Assembly: GCA_013399695.1 (NCBI GenBank)
Contig: VXAU01003747.1
Coordinates: forward strand, 186,001-250,000
DNA length: 64,000 nucleotides
Origin: Formicarius rufipectus
Taxonomy: Eukaryota > Chordata > Aves > Passeriformes > Formicariidae
Direction: 5' to 3'
The notes under the pieces are model-generated. The model was given only the letters and a program-made list of their open reading frames with translations, did not search any database and had not been told where the DNA came from. The translations under genes and the position numbers were made by a program. Of this stretch, positions 1 through 13,000 are shown one piece after another (positions within the stretch are counted from its first letter, which is position 1; each line of letters opens with the position of its first letter).

Positions 1-849
1 ACAGAGCCTCTACAGTTCCCCTCAGTGTAGTTGCAACTCAGTTGCCATTCAAACTCCCAGTCTCAAATCCAGTAGGTGAAACTGGTGTAACTTTATTTAT
101 AATCCCAATGGGGAGGTATCTAGAGGATTTGTGAGATAACAGTCCCCTAACTATGTAAACCACAGGAGATTCCACTCTCCAGTGGAGGGGGAGGGCGGGC
201 GGGGGGAAAGAAGACCAAAAATGCTCGTTTCCTTCTTAAAAAAAATAAAAACCACACACACAACCAAAATACTTCCTACCATTTTTTGAGACATTTCTTG
301 TTTTCCAAGCCTCTCACTGGCTCCTTGCACCTCTAAGCCCTTTTGAAATACAAGTAGCTCCAGACTTTGGGTAGACACTTGTCCAGTAAAACAATCAGGA
401 CTGTTCAACCCTTCCATGGTTTTGTTATTCTAAGATCTATATAGCACAGTCCATGTCCTAAATTATTCCTTTTAACTGATCTACCCACAAAGACTCATAC
501 TCTGCCTCACTCTGACCTTGCAACATACCTAAGGGATCTGCACAGGAGTAAGCTGTAAATCAAAGGATGTCATGAGATCCAACAGTATATTCCCACTATA
601 AGATCTACAAGACTTCATTACATTCAGACCACTCACTCCTTTTTTTTCAGTTTGCTCCCCACATGCACAAGAACATAAGTTCAAAGCTCTGTTCTGCTCA
701 CTCAACATCCACATATATGATCATGACACTGGATGCCTTTGTTAGGTGCACATTTAGCAGCTGTGTGCACTCCACCATGAATCATGAATACAGAAGGAGA
801 GCTCAGACCCATTATAATTCCATCAGTCTAAGACCAGATGTTGCTGCAA
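1..849. other. Non-coding stretch left of the first CR1
   Basis: AT-rich sequence with no recognisable gene. It contains one striking G-rich motif (listed separately) and a short CA-rich run near 252-263. Open frames here are short and show no known domain. This could equally be intergenic or intronic DNA. Confidence 0.6.
187..206 (+). other. Canonical G-quadruplex motif
   Basis: Four G runs of 5, 3, 3 and 6 bases (187-191, 193-195, 197-199, 201-206) are separated by single-base loops (A, C, C). This fits the G3+N1-7 rule with the shortest possible loops, which is the arrangement known to give very stable parallel quadruplexes. Two CpGs lie inside the motif, unusual for the CpG-poor surroundings. 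No promoter or gene start can be tied to it from this sequence. Confidence 0.7.
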
Positions 850-1073
850 GTTACCATTTGAAGAAATTACTTTCTCTAAGGGTGGTGAGTCCCTGGAAGA
901 GGTTTCCCAGAGAAGCCATGGATACCCCATTCCTGGAAGTGTTCAAGGCCAGGCTGGATGAGACTTCGAGCAACCTTGTCTAGTGAAAGGTGTCCCTGCC
1001 CATGGCAGGGGAGTTGCAACTAAATGGTATCTAAATCCTTTCCAACCCAAACCAATCTATAATTTTATGATTT
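850..1073 (+). mobile_element. CR1 LINE 3' end (5'-truncated)
   Basis: From about 880 the sequence follows the avian CR1 3' tail closely. It has a 'gggtggtgag' box, 'cccagagaagcc', 'ctggaagtgttcaaggccag', a 'gagcaacct' block, then 'aaggtgtccctgcccatgg' and 'tcctttccaacccaaacc'. It finishes with the degenerate end repeat 'tctataattttatga'. CR1 is the main LINE of birds and is usually severely 5'-truncated, as here (about 220 bp, no reverse transcriptase). The left boundary is soft because the first 30 bases are weakly matched. The match comes from remembered CR1 consensus features, not an alignment. Confidence 0.92.
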
Positions 1074-2997
1074 GCATTGAATCTATATTACAAATAATGC
1101 TACAAATTGCACAAAATAGTGTGACCATACCTAGCTCTAGGCTGGTTTCAATAAACACATGGTCTCTGTGGAAGCAGTACTAGAAATCTTTATCTGTCCT
1201 CTGTAGTGGCAACACTATGAGAGGTTTGTGAAAATCAAGAGATAAAATGGGCTCATTTACATTTCAGAGACTCCAGTTGGAAGTGCTTCCTGTCTGTTTA
1301 ACAGGAACACTGAGATTAAGTGTTCTTATGCCCTGTGTAAAGCATTTAAAAAGTTCGGATCTTTATTTACTAAATTATTATTCTAATTAGCACTGAATGT
1401 TTTTGCCCAGGATAAGGAAGTATCTATTGAATCAGAACTAAGATTTTAAAGATATGGTGACTAACAGTACTTTGAGATACAATAAATCAATGCCTTTTCA
1501 GTCACAGGTAGTGAAAAAAATGCTTTGTAATGCACTTTTGTAAACATCAGTTTACAGGCAATTCTGTAAAGCACCTGCCTTGGATCATCATAGCATGGAG
1601 CTGAGAGCCAGATGTTAAGAACACACAGAGGACAAGGTTTTTCAAGAGCTGCAGTCTCAGATACCTACAGACAAGTTCCAAAGCACCCAACAGCCAGCAG
1701 CTCTTTGTCCCTTCCCTTTGCAAAACCCACTGCTGCAATGACTGAAATAGGAACTTCCGGCACGTTGTAAAGGCACACAGCCAGCCAGAAACAAGGACAT
1801 GGCCAAGCACCCCATCTCTAGAGCCTTTGCACACAAGTACTAGAGTGGCATGTATGTTTGTTGTGGGTTGACAGGCACAATAACCCTTGATCCTTGTCTC
1901 CACTTGCTGAGCTCTCTTGTGGGCAAAGCACATGTCCCAGCATGGCCAGAAGGCAAGGACAGTTTGTGGAAGCAACAGAGCAGTGATAAGGCCATAGCTA
2001 TAACTCTTCTGTAACTTGCAGCATATTTTGCTCCTGCTGCCATATGATTTTTAAAGTTTTCTTATCCCTCAGGAAATATATCAGAAGTTTTTTTCCTTTA
2101 TCCAAATGGACATTTTCTCTTATTACTTTCTGAAGTAAGGCTTGAGCTTATTTCAGCTCCTGAAGGAACCAGCTGCCCTCAGGAAAGCAGGCAGTTCACT
2201 CATTTTCTGTCTGTGGGAGATGATGCTGCTTTCATAATGAGAGGTATCAGAAGGGACAGGATCTGTTTGTTACTTCGTTCCCCAGCTTTTGCCATAATCC
2301 CCATTGAATTCTGAGCATGTCTCCTTTATCCCTTGTCTTCTTCCCATTCCCTTATAACCTGGTTAAAACAATCATAGTTAAAACCTAGAAGACCTGAGCA
2401 GAATTACATTGTTGCGATTCCAGTTTGGTGACATTGCCCAGAATAACACACTCTGGTTTGAGATAAGGTAGGAGCTTAAGAAGTTAAACCTGTGTTGTGC
2501 ACAATTCAAAGATCATGGGCCCTGCTGTGATTTTCACAACAAAGCATAGGAACTGACTTTAAACAGACTATGTGCATTGCACTTCTCAAACAGCCACCTT
2601 CAGGACACCCCCCCACTTCCTTTGCTATATATAGAAGAGAAAGTAAGACCAGACTGACATGAAGCAGACAGGAGTTTTTTAATAAAAATCAATAGGAATC
2701 CAGCCTTTAAGTATCTTACTGCCTCTCGATTCTTTCTTGTGTAGCAACTGCAAGTACCAATAGCATTTTAATTTTGACTGAATACTTAAAACTCTGTCTT
2801 TTTGATGAGTGCTAACATCACCTACTTTTCCGAAGCAGTGACAACTACTGATGGGCATGTTTATTAGTTAAATTTTTTCCTAATGTTCCTGGTAATATTG
2901 CCTGATTAAATCTTTTCTCTGAGTCAGACTGAGTTTTTTAAGGAATCAAAAGGAACAGAAGTTGCATTTTCCTCATGCTGTGTTCATTACAAAGGTC
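1074..2997. other. Non-coding stretch
   Basis: No gene or recognised repeat. The open frames of 142 and 67 codons on the minus strand (1547-2043) have no family resemblance, overlap each other in different frames and lack any exon-like boundary. A C-rich run 'ccccccc' lies near 2610. Confidence 0.5.
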
Positions 2998-3112
2998 TTC
3001 ATTTAGCAAAGTGCCTTCCAGCTTGGAGTGTATGAGTAAGCCCACTGAGACTAATAGGATTATTCCAAGCTGGTAAGGCATGTTCTTATGTGTCTTGCTC
3101 AACCTTAAATGA
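2998..3112 (+). mobile_element. Ancient L3/CR1-like LINE 3' relic
   Basis: The pattern 'ttagcaaagtgcctt', 'gtatgagtaagcccactga', 'actaataggattattcc', 'ggcatgttcttatgtg', 'cttgctc' follows the 3' end of old amniote L3/CR1-type LINEs. That consensus is an imperfect palindrome around 'cccattga..tcaatggga' with flanking 'gcatgtgcttaag' blocks and a terminal 'tttgctgaat'. The copy is heavily diverged, so it should predate the songbird radiation. Orientation and edges are approximate. Confidence 0.5.
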
Positions 3113-6100
3113 GGCATGATGTGATTGGAAAGTCTCCAGCGGAGGTCCAGTTTGATCAGGTGGAGTATAAGGTACAGTCAGGCTCAAAAGATGAAGTCCT
3201 GCCTGTGTCATATGATCACTCTCAGAGGAAGCCATGCTAGAAAGTACATGTATGTCACCATGTAGGGTCACATGCCCTGTAAGGGGATGACTCTCTTATT
3301 TCGAATAATGTGAAGTGCCTTCCAGAGAAGAGTTGGCTTGCATGAGTCTTCCATGCCATGCAACATAAAAAGCCTGGGAAAGCTTTTACACACCAACTAA
3401 CCCGACTCCTATTCAGTTCCCTTACATTACTCTTTTCAGTAGCAAGGCACCTTTCTAGCTAGACTGTCCAAAAGCACAGGAAAACACTCTGGAACAACTC
3501 AAACTGCAGTTATGTGGCATGCTCACCTCAAACCAGGAAATACAGAGAGAGTTATTGAGGAAAAAAAAATAAAAAAGGAAGCCTGGAGCAACATAAACAC
3601 TAAGTTCAGGCCCTGCAGCAGTACTCCCTAAGCTCTGATTCTGTCATAACTCTCCTGCTGTATCTCAGCAAAAGCTGATCAGGATGTGGCTGTGGAGTCT
3701 CTGATGAATGCCCTGAGGCTAAAGAAGTGTTGCTGATGATTCATTAACACATTTCTCTTAAGTCAAGAGAAGTGTATGAGAAGAAGTGCTGTTCTTCAAG
3801 GTGGGGTTCTCTGTAGCCTCAGTGGTCAGTATAAGGTCTGACATAATTTCCCAGTCTGGAAGGAGGATTTGGATTCTGATTTTCCAGGATAAAAAAACAA
3901 ACCAAACAAAACCATAATTGAAAACGTTCTTATTCTTTCTGTTGGATTTGTTTTCTATGACATTTTCCATATCCTGTGCTCAGTTCTACCAAAAAGGTGT
4001 CCGCAACATAGATATCCAACAGGACAATTATCTAACTTTTAAATCCTTCTAAATTTAAGAATTCTATGCTATTTAATGTCAATTCTAGTACATCCAAGTG
4101 GCAACTAAAGCATGTTCCCAGACATTTTCATAAAGAGCATTGCAGATATAAGATTTACATGCCATTGTATTCAGTATGCTTAGGAAATAGATAATCCTAT
4201 TCATCTGGCTTTGCCTTATCAACTTAAATAGTTTCTCACGTACCAGGTGTCTTCAGTAATTGAACAGTGAAATTGCAAAGTGCATACATTATTAATGCTT
4301 CTAGGAATAGACCTAGCACTTCATAAAACAGAGGGAGTAAGATATCAAGGTGGTGGCACAGCTTGCTTTTAACAGTAGTAAAAAAACCTAATGAGGAATC
4401 TGAAGCAAGTTAATACTCAAATGAATAAGAAAAGTAGCAAGCTAAGCTACTTAGAATATGGAAATATCCCAAAACACACTTCAATAAGGACGCCAAACAT
4501 TTTGTATAAAACTCCATAGTTACAGCTAACCCAAATATAAGGTACCCAGAGGCATAAATAAAATACCCTCGCTAAGACCTCCTACTTGCTCACTGAGATG
4601 TCCAGTTCACTGGCTAAATCCCACATCCACAAAACTTCCACACAATATAATTTCTCTTCAGTTCAAGGCAAAGTCTCTCAGAAGCAGGCATTAGGCTTGT
4701 TGTTGCACCAATGGAAAGAAGCTGATGCATCTTGATAACACCTTATTAAATTCTTAGTGAAACTTAAGTGATTGACTTCTCTTGGAGTCCAGGGAAAGTG
4801 TATCTCCTACATGACAATCTAGCAACAAGCAACCCAGTAACTCTCCCTGTCCCTGTATTTTAACTCCACCTAACAATGTCACCAATTGTTGCTTTGGTCT
4901 TCCATGTAAGGATCCATATCTCACCTAAAAGCTGGCACTTTCTACCTCCATGTTAAGTGTTTCCAACTTTAATCTAAGATATCCAATTACTTAAAAAAAT
5001 AAAATACTTTACACCAGAGCTGGATTTAGTGCATTCTGTGCAGAGCACATTTTATACTATAATACTAGAATCCACACTTGAACAGGCAAAAAGTTTAAAA
5101 CCACAAGCCAACTCTCCCTTGGGAGGATCCCATTAATACATTTCAGCAGTGTTATATATTATTTAAATAATTTGGTGTTTGTTGATAGTGCATGGAAAAC
5201 AAATCACAACCCAAACAAGCCATTCAGGGAGCAGTGAAACCAGTGAAGGTGGGTATCCTGCACCTGTAGGCTGGGTTTCCCAAGCTTTTAACTTCTGCAC
5301 ATCCACATACCTCTTTTTCTCTTAGACAGCACTGTGGCAGAAGCGACTGTACACTGTGGCTAATCCAGAGCAAAACTCATGCAGATTACACTACTCGGTA
5401 CAAGAAAGACAGCAACTATTGCTTAACAAGTTTTAAGGGCTAAATTTGGCTAATTTAATGCCCTTGGCAAGGACATTAATCTACATAGCTCACCTCTACC
5501 CTACACCAGTTCTCGGCGATCACATAAGAACACAGTGACCTTAAATATCCCTCTTTCCAACTGGGCTAGAAGATTTTGAAACTATTGAAGGAATTGCCTG
5601 TGTTACCTAAGTCTCTCCCCTGGAAAACAGATTTTTTTTAAAGAAAGAGAAAGTTAAAGACTAAAGAATTAAATACCAGCTCCCTGAGAGCTACTGACAA
5701 CCACCATCCTCTACTTATATATACACAGTTACTTCTAAAGTAATTTTTATTCTTCAGTCACACCTTTTCATTGTTGATACAATATGAAATCTTCCAATTT
5801 TTTTTTATGACTTACTACACAAATGCTTCTGAAGTGAAAAACTATTTGCCTTTGCAGAACAGCAACATATATTTCAAGTGAGCAACATGAAAAATAATTC
5901 ATGCATTTAGTAAATGATAACTGTGTCAGTTTGCTTTTAGAGAAGACACTGTCTCAAAAAAGTCTGTCAGTCTAACATAAAGGTTTATTGGTAACAGGAA
6001 CACTTTTTATATTTTTGTGATTGGATTTGGTGCTGGGAAAAAAAATTGAGAGTGTGGGGAGGTAAAAAACAAGACACTATAACAAACATAGAAAGGTAGG

Positions 6101-6992
6101 TAGGTTTATTACCAGAGCAAATAAGAAATGAAATGATTAAGTGGAAGAAAAATTATAAGGGACAACTGGCCTCTATTAGGGTCCAGACTTGGACAACAGC
6201 TCTGAAGTTGATTAGGAAAGAACTCAAAGACACCAGAGGAGATAGTTTTGTGCCCCTAGTTTCCTGTAGGAACCCAGTACTGATGTGTCCCCACACTGCT
6301 GTCTGCCTCCCTATAGGCTATAAGAGCCTCCAAAGGGGTCCTGTTATGAGGGAACAGAAGATCTGTATAGCAGGTTACCTTCACTATCTCAAAGTAATCC
6401 CTCAAGCACTTTTAGAAAGACCAATTCCTTTTTTGGCCCTTCACATTCCATGTCACATTCCCTTCCCTGAAGTTGAAAGGTATTGTCAAGCATTGACACT
6501 CTCAGCAAACAGGATTGTTCTGTATGAATTCTCCGCAGTGTATAGGTCAAAGCCACAAAGAAGGTACTGGTATTTTGTTGCCAGGCAACTCAAAATAAGT
6601 GTCAATAATAAGACCCACAGGATAGAATTTTAGAAAGCATTTACCTGTGTAAGGAGATTAAGACCCATTTGTGGAATCACTTAGGAGTCTAAATTCTACT
6701 GAAAATTCCTATTTGACTTAAGGATGTCTTTAAAAATTGCATTTTAATTTCAGGTAGCGTTTGAAACACAGGTCATGGGTTAGCATGGGAACATGACTGG
6801 GAATATAATAGGATTTTTCCAAGCATCTCAACCACTTCTCTGCTTTCATTTATTCCTTCAGCCATTTTCTACATCCTTTATTTACCTCCAGACTCCTTAC
6901 TGGCCAAGGTGGGTTTTAAAGTTATATCCCCTTATTCTTGGAGTCAAATAGAATTTGTCTGTACAGCAAACTTTGGTTTGATTTGATTACAG
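3113..6992. other. Non-coding stretch with one long open frame
   Basis: AT-rich DNA without recognisable genes or repeats. The only notable item is a 166-codon open frame at 6133-6633 (+) beginning with a true ATG. It has no signal peptide, membrane segment, known motif or internal repeat, and its composition is not obviously coding. It is more likely a chance frame than a gene. Confidence 0.5.
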
Positions 6993-7068
6993 TTTTTTTT
7001 TTTTGTTTGTTTTGTTTTTTTTTTTGTTTTTGTTTTTGTTTTTTTTTTTTTGTTTTTGTTTTGTTTTG
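6993..7068 (+). repeat. T-rich (TTTTG)n simple repeat
   Basis: About 76 bases made only of T with isolated or paired G, in an irregular T3-13G pattern. This is low-complexity DNA. It explains the lysine- and glutamine-rich pseudo-peptides on the opposite strand in this stretch. Confidence 0.95.
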
Positions 7069-10000
7069 GTTGAAACAAGGGTTTAAAAACACTGAAAAGA
7101 GCATAGCCTGACATGCCAAAATATGACAGCTGGCTCCTGTTAAAACAATCCATCAGGTCCTTGCTTGTGCCCATTTGCAAAGATTGAAGACACAGCAATG
7201 AGTTTCCAAAACACAGCATGCGGCTTTAAAGGTATAAAATCTACTCTACTGCTGTATACTCAGAGTGCTGCAGGCATGCAGGTATGTCAATTATTTTCCC
7301 TTACCAGCTCGTGAAACAAACAGTATTCCCTGAAATGCCCTGACACTGTACCTACACAGTTCCTGCTACAGAGAGGACAGCCAGGAACACACTGTATATT
7401 ACCTTCCTACACACCGCTTTATTTATAGTATAATTGGCAGAGCACAGCTGCTGCAAGAATAAAAATGAAGCATATGCAAATCACTTTCTCCCCTCAAACA
7501 CACAAATCTCTCTGCAGCCACTGAGGCACGAGCAATACAACAGGTTCAGTCAGGTGAGACGATTCAGTCAAGTCCGTAGGCAGCAGTTCCCATCTGGACA
7601 TTGAGATGATATCATGGAAGATATCTGGAATGGCAGACACATTACAGATGGGTAGCACCTACACCACTAAGAATTTTTTTCAGTAGACACAGGGCTCACT
7701 ATCCATGGCCCTAAGTTTCTCATGCAGTTTATAAGAAGGGTTTAGCTCATGTTTAAGACTACATCTTCAGTTTTGTCCCAAAGGCAAAGGGATTGGTCAC
7801 AATCATGAGAGTTTAATTAACAGTGGAGATGTGATGCCAAGATTTTGCACAACATTCATAAAAGCACTCAGTTCTAGCGATTTTTCCTTCTCTTGCTAGA
7901 GCTGATAAACATATAACAATGGACCATAAAAATGAGCAAGTCTCCTTCCCCATCAAGTCTGGAATTTACATACAGCTGCAAAGAGAGATAGTGAGAAGGT
8001 TTAGACCCAGCTGGCAGAAATGTCAAGTCTTTCAACTCTGTATCTCTATTATATCAAATAGAAACAGCACTAGCTCCTAGCTGTGCAAGTCCTTGGGAAC
8101 TGCAAGTATTTGGATGAAGAAAGATTGGATAAATCTAAGCCTGGACATTGGTGGAGGAATTACAAGGAAGCAGGAGAAAACGAGGAGCCAGAAATAACTT
8201 CAAAAGGCTTGCTTTCACTATATATAACCATGAGATATAACCATATATATAATCATGAGATAAATCTTTACATGTGTCTGATTTCAAGATCACTAGAAGC
8301 TGTTTTCCAAGTTCTATTGATGAGTCCTTCTATATACAGAGGACCAAGACAACACACCCACCCTCAGATAGAGATAGGCAAGAAAATCTGCCCAATTATT
8401 ATCTAAGATTAGTTTAAAACCAAAGATTACAGTAATGCTTCTTTCTTCACAGCTTCTGGAACCAACATTAAATGTCCTCAAACATAGCTCATTGTGAACC
8501 ATTTCAGAAGAGCTGACTCTTTTTGCCTTTGTATTTTCAAACATGATATGTAACCTGCAACAATCCATTTGGGCTCAAAACACCTTCAATATTTAATAAT
8601 ATAGGCTAAATATTTCTTTTGATTTGCTTGTAGTGGCTTCTCACTCAATAGAGAACCCAAGTGAAAGCATCACTCTGAGGGACAAGTTCTCCAGGGACTG
8701 TTCTTCCCTCAGGGGGACACTTTGCCCTACATGATCAGAGCATGTGTACTCAAGAACTTGACATTGATTCTTCATGCATCTGCTGTTGTTAGCAACTTGC
8801 TGTAAACACAAGTTTTCTTGACAGTTTGCTAGAAAGTTCATGACCTTCAACATGCTCAAGAAAAATGAACAGTTCATTTCAGAGGGCTCTCAAAGTTAAG
8901 AGCCAAAAACACAGGCTATCCACAAATCCAAAACCTCAAAAATTAGCCAAGAGGGAGTAGAAGTAGAGAAGAGTATTCATATAGAACTCCTGTTTGAATG
9001 GTCACAGAGTGTGATGGTGTCTTGAGAAGGGTACAGACAGACTGACAAGTACCTGTTTTGCATCTGGCCTCAAACTAGAATTGCTTCACTTTCTGATATC
9101 CTGGATAGAGCTATAAACAAAAGATAAATGTAACTTCACAATGAAAGCATTTGTTTCTTTTCAGTATGGGCTTTCTTCCAGTTCCAATCTCTGACATCTT
9201 CCATGCAAGAAAAGCCACAGTCCATTCACCTGCAAACACCTGTGTGCACACACACTTTGCTACCTTGCACAGAAGATGGGAAATCTGGAAATCCTGATTG
9301 CAGGGATGATTTTTACCTCTTTCAGCACAAGATAATCAATCGTACATCCTCACACTGCCACAACTGCAGATCCAAGAAATTTGCTCAGCAGGCTAGTGGG
9401 ACCCCTAGCAAACTTCCAGAGCCACTCCTGGTCTATCTGACATAGAGAACTCAAATGCTTCTGCTCCAGAAGTCCCTGTAACTGACTTCCACAGAGCTAC
9501 TGAGCCTGGAAGTTTCAGTCAGATTGTCAAGAAATGAGTCTGGAAAGGAGCTGTTGGAAAGTTTTGGCTTTTGTAAAACTGAATGCTGTGAGGCTTGAAT
9601 GGGGATTCTCCTACCCCACTCTAGATCTCACCTCAGAGTGTGCTGCTGTGGCCAAGCAGTTCACTTTCAGTTCTTTCCTACTGGCTCTGAAGAGCAGCCT
9701 TCTCAGCAGGAAAGGCCCAGGAAGACTGGGCCAGTTGGACTCAGTTCAAAGTCTACAAGAGTTCAAAGACTCAGCTTTCTCCTACATATGGTCTTTCCAG
9801 ATTGTAGAAAGGCATATTCCTCAAACACCGGATGGGAAGTTGCTCCATCTGCTGCTGAAGGTATTCTGTAAATTAGCAGCAAGCATCACTTCTCAGAGAA
9901 GCTGAGTACTAGAACAGCAGGAAACCGTACTGAGAGAGCACCTGGGTGTTGTTCCAAATTCCTCTTCTTGAATGAGACTATTAATAATCCATAATTTCCT

Positions 10001-13000
10001 TTCAATATTAAGTTTAAAACAAATGAGAACCTAAATGCCAAATCAATTGTTCAATGTTCCTTCAACTAAACTGAGAGTAAGAGACAGACAGTAAAGCATA
10101 CTTTGCTATACACTGCAAAACAAATAAATGAACAGAATTACTCTCTGGAAAGCCATATTTATCTATAAAATTGCTTAAAGAGCTTCAAGGCATTTTTATC
10201 AAAATAATGTTAACAGAAGAAGTTCTTCCTGACCCCAAACTTCATATACAGCATTCCAAGTCTCAGAAAAAACCCCATGTTTGATAGAAACATGCAACAG
10301 ATGTCATTCATATAACACCATGGAGTTTATGTCTGCTTTCATTGCTGGCAAAATAGGATACCCATTTTTTCCTAGGGTAGGCATTTGACAAACTACTTGT
10401 CAACAGCAATGTCCTCATCTGTATTCTTCAATATGACTATATGCTAACCTCTCATGCATTCCTGAAATAGAGCACCTACAAAGAACCTTCCATTGTGAAA
10501 TCTTAGGGTTAATTCAAACTGACTCACAGTCTGAGAAGTTTTATGAATTTTCAGACTTTCTGTAGGACACTCCACTGAGAATCTACAACAGTGTCTCCTA
10601 GGTAAACAACCAGCTTTATTCAAGCTGATGTTAGTCACTGGTTCCCTGTGCACAGTGGCTGACAGCTGTATTTTAAGTTAGGGAAGTTTCACTTAACATT
10701 AACCTTCTCTTCAGGAGGTCATTGCTAGCTCAGCATGACAGCCAAGATTAAAGAAGCAGCAAACCCCCTTTGGAGATGTCTAAAAGTTTTTCTAGAGAAA
10801 TGCAATGAAACAGGACCAAAACAGAAACCCTCAAAGCAAACCTCACACTGTTTGCTAAAAGGACTAGCTCTTCTTTGTTTACTGAATAAATATGTTCCAA
10901 TCTACTGATCCGTAAATATACAGAAGCTTTTCTTAAAAAGAGAAAAAATAATCCTTTGTACTTACATGCCTCTAGCTGATCCCCACCCCAGGGGATTAAA
11001 CACATTTCTCTCAGTTACAGCCACATGGCTTCACAATGAAAATGAACTTAACAATAAATTCACAATTCAGTGTTCCAGGCCAGCATACAAGCAATTGTGT
11101 AAGCAAGTGGTGTAAAACTGGAATTATACCCAACAAACCAGTTAATAATAGGATACCATCCAGTTACTTGAAAAGGTGATTAAAGAGGTCAACAAGCATC
11201 CTTGTCCCTACTTGTATTTTCAGTTTATCTGAAAAATGCAGTCCTTCCTTCACATCTATACTTATAAATATCTTTCCTCATATTATTTGGAAGCAAAAGG
11301 GCCTCGTGTACTTAATATCATTTAAAATAAGGCCTTTCTACAATATATGTGTTTACATATGTATATATTTTCCCACTTAAATGACAAAATTTAAATTAGC
11401 AACTTTCTCCTCAGTCAGTGAGGTAAAGGGTGACAGCAGGGACAGTGACTATGGTAACTTCTGGGGCAAAACACCCAAGGCAGCTGTCTGGGGATTCCTG
11501 GAGACAGGAACTCTGTCTTGTTAGGACACTGAGACCTGTCTTGGGAAGCAGTAGAAGACCCTCTCCTAAGTGGTTTTGAGGCTTCATTCAGTTACTTCAA
11601 AAGCCAAACCTAAAACTCTGCTGTTTGAAGAGATCAACATTTTATACATTGACCTTTCATTCCCTCCCTTCCTTAGTGAGTATTAAATGATGCTCAATCA
11701 GATTTAAATTTACTTCCAACGTCATCCAGACTAACGAAATTAGCTACCACTGCCTTAACTTGATATTCAAGCAAAAGCTATTTTAATAAATGTCAATGAG
11801 CAAATTAAATATTTGAATTTTGATGTTGGTTCTCCAGAAGCCAAAGAGATTTAATGCTCATCTAAGAAAAAGCATGATTAACGCTCAGGGCAGACCCAAC
11901 CAACGAAACCTGCTGAGTGTTCAGCACTGACACATTCCTGGTCACTTTTGGAAGTGGTAGTCATGAGATCTGTTTGCATGTAAACATATGTGACAAAACT
12001 GAGAAGCCAATCACACATAATTTAAATATTTGCTGCTTATTACAACATGGTTATCACTGAATTGATGACATAGATGCTGTTGCTATGAGATGTAGTTTGC
12101 CATTTTTATAACACCATAGGCATTTTCCCCATCAAGCAGGTCAAAGCATGTGTGAGGTTGTTTTGTAGTACTGGGTTTTATACATCATTTGACTGTGGCC
12201 AAATTCTCTTCAGGGTATTGACTTGACCTTAGACTGCCTTCACTCCCCATATGTGTTCTTCAATGATTTATAATAGCTTGGATACTTCTCCTGTATATGC
12301 CAGGCGACAACATGAGCTATCCACCAGCTATCTTTGGCAGTTCTGCTCATGGTGTTCTTGGCTCACCTGGACCCTTTGACATCTGGCATTACAGGCACAA
12401 ATTAGCTGTCTATAGAAACAGTGACTGTCCTGCACTGTGGGGAAGCCAAAGCCTGCTCAGGGGAGGAGCAGATTGCTGATACAGCAGAACACAGGCACCT
12501 GGATCAGCTGCGCTGGCCTGGTGGTCTTATCACATTCAACAATATGACATAAATCTGGAAGGAAGGACTAACATTGCAACATTTCAGCCAACAGAGCAGG
12601 AAGAAGGAGCTCCGCAGGACCTTGGCAGAGGCAGGTCTGCAGTTTTGACTTACTCAGTCCTGCTCAGAAGGCCAACATTGCTCTGAACACAGGCATGAAT
12701 GGATGAACAGGTGACAGCAGAAAATGGAAGAAAAGCATTTGGGTTGAAGTTTAACTCATCATGTTATATACAGAACTCACTAAATGAACATCCTTTCTAC
12801 TGCATTATCTCTATTATCCCTCCCACATTAAACAGCAAGCATGTCAAAGTCAAGACAAAGAGATGCAGATTTGATCAGATCCTGGATTATCATTGATAGA
12901 AGAGGGCAAACAAACACAAATCCCCCAGACAAGGTAAAAAAAGAGTGCAACAGATACTGTAAACAAAGAAATCAGAGATGCAGCACTGCAAATGCCCAAT

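Noticed and set aside
663..1183. Two plus-strand frames of 106 and 66 codons.
   Set aside because: They run through the CR1 3' end, which is non-coding (3' UTR) sequence.
6922..7219. Lysine/glutamine-rich minus-strand frames.
   Set aside because: They are translations of the T-rich simple repeat at 6993-7068.
7474..7481. Octamer ATGCAAAT (also at 15253-15260 reversed and 30855-30862).
   Set aside because: About two occurrences of any 8-mer are expected on the two strands of 64 kb, so three scattered copies mean nothing by themselves.
7481..7624. Minus-strand segment after a good acceptor ('tgtgtctgccattccag') with an open frame ending in TGA, and AATAAA downstream at about 7421-7426.
   Set aside because: It would have to be a terminal exon. 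The peptide shows no family resemblance, and an acceptor plus AATAAA is common by chance in AT-rich DNA.
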